Positions 63,458 to 64,000 of a stretch of DNA of 64,000 nucleotides are shown here, in pieces. The stretch's first letter is position 1. Each line of letters starts with the position of its first letter. Where the stretch lies: NCBI GenBank assembly GCA_964036665.1, contig OZ038532.1, positions 15,518,537-15,582,536 on the forward strand, given 5' to 3'. The notes beneath the pieces were generated by a model. That model was not told the origin of the DNA. It searched no databases and saw only the letters and a program-made list of their open reading frames with translations. The DNA is from Gordius sp. MW1 (Eukaryota > Nematomorpha > Gordioida > Gordea > Gordiidae). The position numbers were made by a program, and so were the translations under genes.

Positions 63458-64000
63458 GGATTCTCAAATTGGCTTACTTTTATACATTTTTTCATGCTCT
63501 TACACATAGAATTGAAAAAAATAAATATTTTTACCTCAAAAATTTTCACATATTTTTCTTTGAACCGTATTCATCCGATGAAAGTTGTCGTTTTCAGACG
63601 TGGTTTCTATGATCCCAAGTAAAAATTTATCAGAATCAGAGAAATGTTATTTTGAAATCATGATCGCATAGTGCATTTTTGAAAAATTAAACACTCACGT
63701 TGCGATACAACAAACTAATCGCAACAATAAAACGTTGTCTTTTGTCAAAATGATAGTTCTCGCAGCTTAAAACCCCTTTTCGGAAGTCAATCGAGGATAA
63801 TAGGATTCTCAAATTGGCTTACTTTTATATATTTTTTCATGCTCTTTCACATAGAATTGAAAAAAATAAATATTTTTACCTCAAAATTTCCCACATATTT
63901 TTCTTTGAACCGTATTCATCCGATGAGAGTTGTCGTTTTCAGACGTGGTTTCTATGATCCCAAGTAAAAATTTATCAGAATCTGAAACTATTACTTTGAA
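63458..64000 (-). repeat. Start of a further 5-unit repeat, cut by the window edge
   Basis: The TATACATT/CTTACACATAG T3 unit (63458-63802) and 198 bp of the T2 unit with TTTCCCAC match 58648 and 60367 (offset 3091 from the latter). The satellite clearly continues beyond the window. Confidence 0.85.

Larger units (their letters stand above)
22378..64000 (-). repeat. 345-bp AT-rich satellite, reverse-oriented array (about 120 units plus two partials)
   Basis: The same satellite, reading on the - strand; on the + strand each unit ends with GAGGATAATA. Unit ends: 22657 (280-bp partial), 23000, 23316, 23659, 24004, 24348, 24693, 25038, 25382, 25725, 26069, 26414, 26753, the last ten of these plus 3437 up to 30190, 30534, 30876, 31221, 31564, 31909, 32251, 32593, 32937, 33282, 33626, 33968, 34313, 34652, 34996, 35338, 35683, 36026, 36371, 36716, 37061, 37406, 37751, 38095, 38440, 38784, 39129, 39473, 39816, 40160, 40505, 40850, 41195, 41540, 41884, 42226, 42571, 42910, 43254, 43596, 43941, 44284, 44629, 44974, 45319, 45664, 46009, 46353, 46698, 47042, 47387, 47731, 48076, 48420, 48764, 49109, 49453, 49799, 50144, 50488, 50832, 51177, 51521, 51866, 52211, 52556, 52900, 53244, 53589, 54229 (fused pair), 54573, 54907, 55252, 55596, 55941, 56286, 56630, 56974, 57615 (fused pair), 57959, 58303, 58647, 58992, 59335, 59679, 60022, 60366, 60711, 61052, 61396, 61739, 62083, 62426, 62770, 63113, 63457, 63802. 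The last 198 bp are a partial unit cut by the window edge. Confidence 0.98.

Noticed and set aside
1-64000. CRISPR array
   Set aside because: Repeats are about 345 bp, contiguous and without unique spacers.
1-64000. Transposable element or terminal-repeat structure as the source of the repeat
   Set aside because: I saw no terminal inverted repeats, target-site duplications, long coding frame or poly(A) tail specific to one copy; unit joins are all head to tail apart from the single switch.
1-64000. Assignment to a named insect satellite (for example tenebrionid beetle or Drosophila 1.688-type repeats of similar length)
   Set aside because: The length and A+T content are similar, but I do not recognise the sequence. 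A database search of the 345-bp consensus would be needed; a hit with clear identity along the full unit would settle it.

Overview
The whole window is one kind of sequence: a tandem satellite DNA with a basic repeat of about 345 bp and about 29% G+C (100 G/C counted in the copy at 346-690). I find about 185 complete units plus three partial ones, and nothing else: no protein gene, RNA gene, transposon insertion, microsatellite block or telomere repeat. A 64-kb uninterrupted array of this kind points to a eukaryotic centromere-proximal or other constitutively heterochromatic region. CpG is not depleted (12 CpGs in the counted unit, about 7 expected from its base composition), which argues against a heavily CpG-methylated vertebrate or plant genome and fits an invertebrate, perhaps an insect. 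I do not recognise the satellite family and cannot name the species.

Layout. From 1 to 22377 the units all read on the + strand. At 22377/22378 the array switches strand abruptly, and from 22378 to 64000 all units read on the - strand. The break falls inside the left arm of a short hairpin present in every unit. Units on both sides of the switch carry more private mutations than units elsewhere. The first three units right of the junction are the inverted counterparts of a marked three-unit block found in the left array at 5155, 13057 and 19906, so both arms come from one lineage.

Higher-order structure. Units fall into at least three sequence classes, here called T1, T2 and T3, plus many mosaics. 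They are arranged in higher-order repeats (HORs) that change along the window. In the left arm there is a block at 346-1376 repeated at 2412-3437, then a 23-unit HOR (5155-13056), a 20-unit derivative (13057-19905) and the start of a third copy. In the right arm there is a 10-unit HOR of exactly 3437 bp duplicated in tandem (23317-30190), a 13-unit repeat of about 4.47 kb nested in a 24-unit, 8258-bp tandem duplication (about 31.9-48.1 kb), 6- and 7-unit repeats (48.1-53.9 kb), a 10-unit repeat of 3386 bp carrying a fused-dimer deletion (53.6-58 kb), and 5-unit repeats of about 1.72 kb to the right edge.

In function, the only conserved elements inside the unit are a perfect 8-bp-stem hairpin, an 8-bp palindrome, a TATA-box-like motif next to a CCAAT motif, and a cluster of A/T tracts. 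Short open reading frames of 66-85 codons recur, but they are by-products of the repeat and are not reported as genes. The window reads as a record of unequal exchange, local gene conversion and one inversion in a young, rapidly homogenising satellite.
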